From Pyrrhoderma lamaoense (Eukaryota > Basidiomycota > Agaricomycetes > Hymenochaetales > Hymenochaetaceae), in NCBI GenBank assembly GCA_002794735.1, contig NBAZ01000001.1:1984001-2048000 (forward strand): a DNA stretch of 64,000 bases, in the 5' to 3' direction. Positions 60,930 through 64,000 of this stretch are shown in pieces. A program made the translations under genes and the position numbers. A model generated the notes under the pieces. The model made no database searches, had not been told where the DNA came from, and was given only the letters and a program-made list of their open reading frames with translations. The first letter of the stretch is position 1. Every line of letters begins with the position of its first letter.

Positions 60930-62411
60930 ATGGCACCTATGGCACGCGAGCCCGGCCAGAAGGGCGTAAACTGGTCAAACATCGCCGTCGGTATGTATGG
61001 ATGCTTACAGTCTTAGAGACGCGTCGTATGATATTCACTGAATTTATTGTGATTTAGGTGCAATCATGAACATGGTATACAAATCTCTCATTTTCTCTCT
61101 CAAAATTAAGCTGACAGAAGGGGATGTGATTTTCAATCGAATTTTTCCTTAGTTTGTAAGTAACCCATTCAGTATGCATCAGTTTATGAGCTGTTCTGAC
61201 GTGTTTCGATTGTTTTTGTAGGAGGTGAGCTTTCTATGTACAAAATATATAAACGAGGTCATTTTAATTATCTTCATAAAAAAAACCATCAGGTAACGAC
61301 ACTAGGTCAGCCGTTGGAAGTCATCAAGACCCAGATGGCCGCCAACAGAAGTCAGACCATGCTTCAGGCTCTCCGAACTGTATGGAGTCGAGGTGGTATC
61401 AAAGGATTTTATCAGGGTCTCATTCCATGGGTACGCACCTCCCCCCCTCCCCTTGCATTATCACATCAAAAAAAGCTCACTAACCTTGTCTCACGGATTT
61501 TTCTATTTCGTTTGTTCGGATAACCGTCTTTAGGCTTGGATTGAGGCATCTACAAAGGGTGGTGTATTACTTTTCACTGCATCGGAAATTGAGTCAGCTG
61601 TTATGGGATTTGGTCTGAACCAAGCTGCTGCCGGTCTCGTGGGAGGTATGGGCGGTGGTATCGCGCAGGCATACGCGACTATGGGTACGTTACTCTTCAC
61701 AGCTTTTGAGATCCACGAATTTCTTAGATTGTAAGAACTGACTTCGGCTATGATTAGGTTTCTGCACTTGTATGAAGACAGCTGAGATCACAAGACATAA
61801 ACAGGCCGCAGCTGGAATTAAACCTCCATCGACTTGGGCTGTCTTTGCGGACATTTACCGCAGAGAAGGTATTGCTGGAATTAACAAGGGTGTTAATGCG
61901 GTCGCTGTCCGTCAATGTACTAATTGGGGTTCGCGGTGAGTGCCTTCCAGGCACAAATTAATCACAAAACTATTTACTGATCGATTCTTCGCAATTTATT
62001 ATAGTATGGGCTTCGCTCGTCTTGCCGAGGCTTCGATTCGTAAGATTCGAGGAAAGGATGAGAAGGAGAAGCTTGGTGCTCTTGAGAAAATCCTTGCTTC
62101 TTCGATAGGTGGTGCACTTGCAACTTGGAACCAACCTATTGAAGTCGTCCGTGTTGAGGTAAGTATATATATCAAAGTCCTGGTCTCTAGTTGCGGCTTG
62201 CTCATAACGTCACTCTATCTAGATGCAATCTATGGCAAAGAGCGCATCAGCTAACCGACCTGAGAAACTTACTATTCTCAACACGCTTTCGTACATCTAC
62301 AAGGAAAACGGTATTAAGGGCTTATACCGAGGAGTTACCCCACGTATTGGACTTGGTGTCTGGCAGACAGTGTGCATGGTTTCTTTCGCCGACTATGTTA
62401 AAGTTTGGTGA
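60930..62411 (+). CDS. YHM2: YHM2-type mitochondrial citrate/oxoglutarate carrier
   Basis: A mitochondrial carrier exchanging citrate for 2-oxoglutarate, supplying cytosolic NADPH; yeast Yhm2 was also described as binding mtDNA. The start at 60930 reads [20 protein letters not shown]. Exons: 60930-60990, 61058-61074, 61153-61155, 61222-61224, 61293-61430, 61534-61684, 61758-61935, 62005-62158, 62223-62411. The join reads [18 protein letters not shown], which needs two 3-nt exons. Carrier motifs include [79 protein letters not shown] and [18 protein letters not shown]. The stop at 62409-62411 gives VKVW; a donor GTGAGT over that stop could instead splice to a last exon ending VKGN at 62485. 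All three repeats are present. Confidence 0.93.
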
Positions 62412-62810
62412 GTAGAAGTGTTCTACGATGAAAGAAACAAAACAATCAACTGATAAACTGGAATTACAGGGTGAAAGGAAACTAGAGAACTCGAAATTAA
62501 AAAAAGTTTTTAGGCTTCTAGTACATTTTCCATATTACCCTCTCCTTTCCTTAGCCCGGAGCAATTGTTTATTTTTTGGCAGTACTTACATTAGATTAGA
62601 TCCAACTATTTTATGACCTTTTTTTCTTCTTTCCCTTCTCCTAAAAGTGTTGTGCAATACCTGAGTGATTTGTCGAAGTTCCTTTGCGGGGTAATCCGAG
62701 CACGTGCTCATACCGGTTATGGGACCTCCGCCGGAGATAGTAGCAGATGCATAAACGAGTACTTCCGAGTCCGACGTGTGTGTTTTACAACTCGACGTCC
62801 AACATCAACC
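62412..62810. promoter_or_regulatory. Intergenic region, YHM2 to Mpv17 gene
   Basis: Contains the YHM2 3' end (perhaps its last small exon, up to 62485) and the promoter of the next gene. A long open frame upstream of the Mpv17 start is probably 5' leader, not coding. Confidence 0.4.
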
Positions 62811-64000
62811 ATGTCCGTAGTCTCAGGAAAGAGAACAAATCCTCTCCTAGCTGCTTACCTTGCTCAGCTATCAGGTCACCCTCTTCGTACCAAAGCAATC
62901 ACAGCTAGTACGTATCAGACTACTACTATTCAATATGTACCACTTAAACGGTCGAAACCTTTATACAATGTTCTTGACTCAACTTCCTTTAACTTTCAAT
63001 TTCATCTAGGTGCACTCTGCTTTATCCAGGAGGTACTAGCATCCCACCTCTCCAAATCCCCCGTTCAAAGACCTCCAAAGACCGCTCCCAAAGTCCTTCA
63101 CGCTCTCGCCGATGCAAAGATTGACGTCAAGGCGTTTAAAATGGCGTTATACGGCTTTTTCGTGTCTGCTCCCCTCGGACACGTTCTTGTAGGACTATTA
63201 CAGCGTGCATTTGCTGGGAAGACAGGTGCACGGGCGAAGTTTGCGCAGATTATCGCTAGCAACTTGTTGGTCGCACCTGTCCAAGCTTCTGGTAAGTAAT
63301 TTAGTTCTGAAAGCTGTTTCTTTGATTTGTTTGCAAGTCGCGCGCATCAATTTGACGTACCAAGTGCTGCTAATTGACGAATTATGTACTAACATAACAT
63401 GTTTTAATTCCCTCTATGTATAGTGTACCTCGCTTCGATGGCGGTAATTAACGGTGCACGTTCCATTGAGGACGTACTACGCACTGTCCAGTCAGGTTTC
63501 TTGGCTATCATGAGGGTACGTTCCCAATTGTCAATCTCACATCCGAATTATTAAGAAATCGACTAATCACATTCTTTCGTTATCCTCAACGGTAACAATA
63601 CATTTTTAATATATCGGTTTGAAAACTGTTGAATTGGAACTGTTATGTATTCTTCTTTCCTCAATAATAGATAAATTGGATTACGTCCCCATTGGCATTG
63701 GCTGTCGCACAAAGGTTCATCCCCCAAGAGGTCAGTTGACCTCCCCTTCTCCTTGTTTATCATCTATAATTTTGCACCCTATTAATAATAATGAACGTGA
63801 TTATAAATTTGCTAACTATAATTCTAAAACTCTGATTTTCAATCAGCTCTGGGTCCCATTCTTTAACCTTGTTGGGTTCTCAATCGGGGTACGTATTAAT
63901 TCATTCTATTTTATCCTATCGTAGTCAAGTGCTTAATCAATATATTCTGTGATACAGACTTACTTTGGCGTCCGAGTTAAACAAGCGCGCTTGGTCGCGG
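62811..64000 (+). CDS. Mpv17/PMP22-family membrane protein, 5' part
   Basis: A four-helix protein of the Mpv17/PMP22 family in the peroxisomal or mitochondrial inner membrane. The start at 62811 reads MSVVSGKRTNPLLAAYLAQL, followed by SGHPLRTKAITA, the family pattern W/P-x2-Y-x2-L-x4-P-x2-T-K-A. After the first intron comes GALCFIQEVLASHLSKS, then FKMALYGFFVSAPLGHVLVG and FAQIIASNLLVAPVQAS. The next exon gives VYLASMAVINGARSIEDVLR, then short exons with ITSPLALAVAQRFIPQE and LWVPFFNLVGFSIG, and TYFGVRVKQAR at the right edge. The C-terminal end is outside the window. The frame is intact in what is visible. Confidence 0.87.

Noticed and set aside
1..64000. tRNA, rRNA, CRISPR and telomere-repeat search by eye
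   Set aside because: No T-loop plus cloverleaf, rRNA core, direct-repeat array or TTAGGG run was found. A covariance search could still find a small RNA missed here.

Overview
The window looks like nuclear DNA of a filamentous basidiomycete, most likely an Agaricomycete. The signs are dense intron-rich genes with mostly 45-80 nt GT-AG introns, short intergenic gaps, moderately AT-rich sequence by eye, and fungal protein families throughout (Pho85, YHM2, Trs85/TRAPPC8, Cgr1, Utp5, type-3 copper tyrosinase). No rRNA, tRNA, CRISPR or bacterial operon was recognised. The species cannot be named from sequence alone.

Layout. 1-3.6 kb: 5' part of an ABCC exporter (minus), cut by the window edge. 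4.1-7.1: F-BAR/RhoGAP protein (plus). 7.6-9.8: MFS transporter (minus). 10.6-11.5: orphan four-TM protein (plus). 12.3-13.8: Pho85-type CDK (minus), divergent from Utp5/WDR43 at 14.5-17.0 (plus). 17.4-18.2: complex I NDUFA11-like subunit (plus). 18.6-20.9: tyrosinase (minus). 20.9-23.4: the only gene-poor stretch, carrying a roughly 1 kb foldback element with ~425 bp inverted arms. 23.4-25.8: methylmalonate-semialdehyde dehydrogenase (minus), divergent from a triple Myb/SANT-like repeat protein at 26.3-28.3 (plus). 28.6-33.6: Trs85/TRAPPC8 (minus). 33.9-34.8: WW-domain protein (minus). 35.4-36.2: C2H2 protein (minus). 36.5-38.7: LCCL membrane protein (minus). 38.9-39.9: small conserved fungal protein (minus). 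40.2-40.8: unknown protein (minus). 41.0-42.3: seipin (plus). 42.5-43.6: Shb17-like histidine phosphatase (minus). 43.8-47.7: Vps18 (plus). 47.7-48.2: Cgr1 (minus). 48.5-51.1: disordered basidiomycete protein (plus). 51.5-54.6: Sec39 (minus). 54.8-55.8: UreD (minus). 55.9-59.8: long coiled-coil protein (plus). 60.9-62.4: YHM2 mitochondrial carrier (plus). 62.8-end: Mpv17/PMP22 protein (plus), cut by the right edge.

The genes are mainly housekeeping: membrane traffic and lipid droplets (Trs85, Vps18, Sec39, seipin), ribosome biogenesis (Utp5, Cgr1), mitochondrial metabolism (MMSDH, YHM2, NDUFA11) and signalling (Pho85, RhoGAP). The accessory-looking part is the tyrosinase plus foldback region.

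Two observations stand out. First, at least eleven apparent frameshifts in otherwise well-conserved genes are nearly all repaired by adding a single base to a short homopolymer. That points to systematic homopolymer undercalling in the assembly rather than to pseudogenes, so conceptual translations here should be corrected before use. Second, the YHM2 gene appears to contain two consecutive 3-nt microexons, and the ABC transporter encodes its signature motif in a 13-nt microexon. I found no convincing wholly new multi-gene system.
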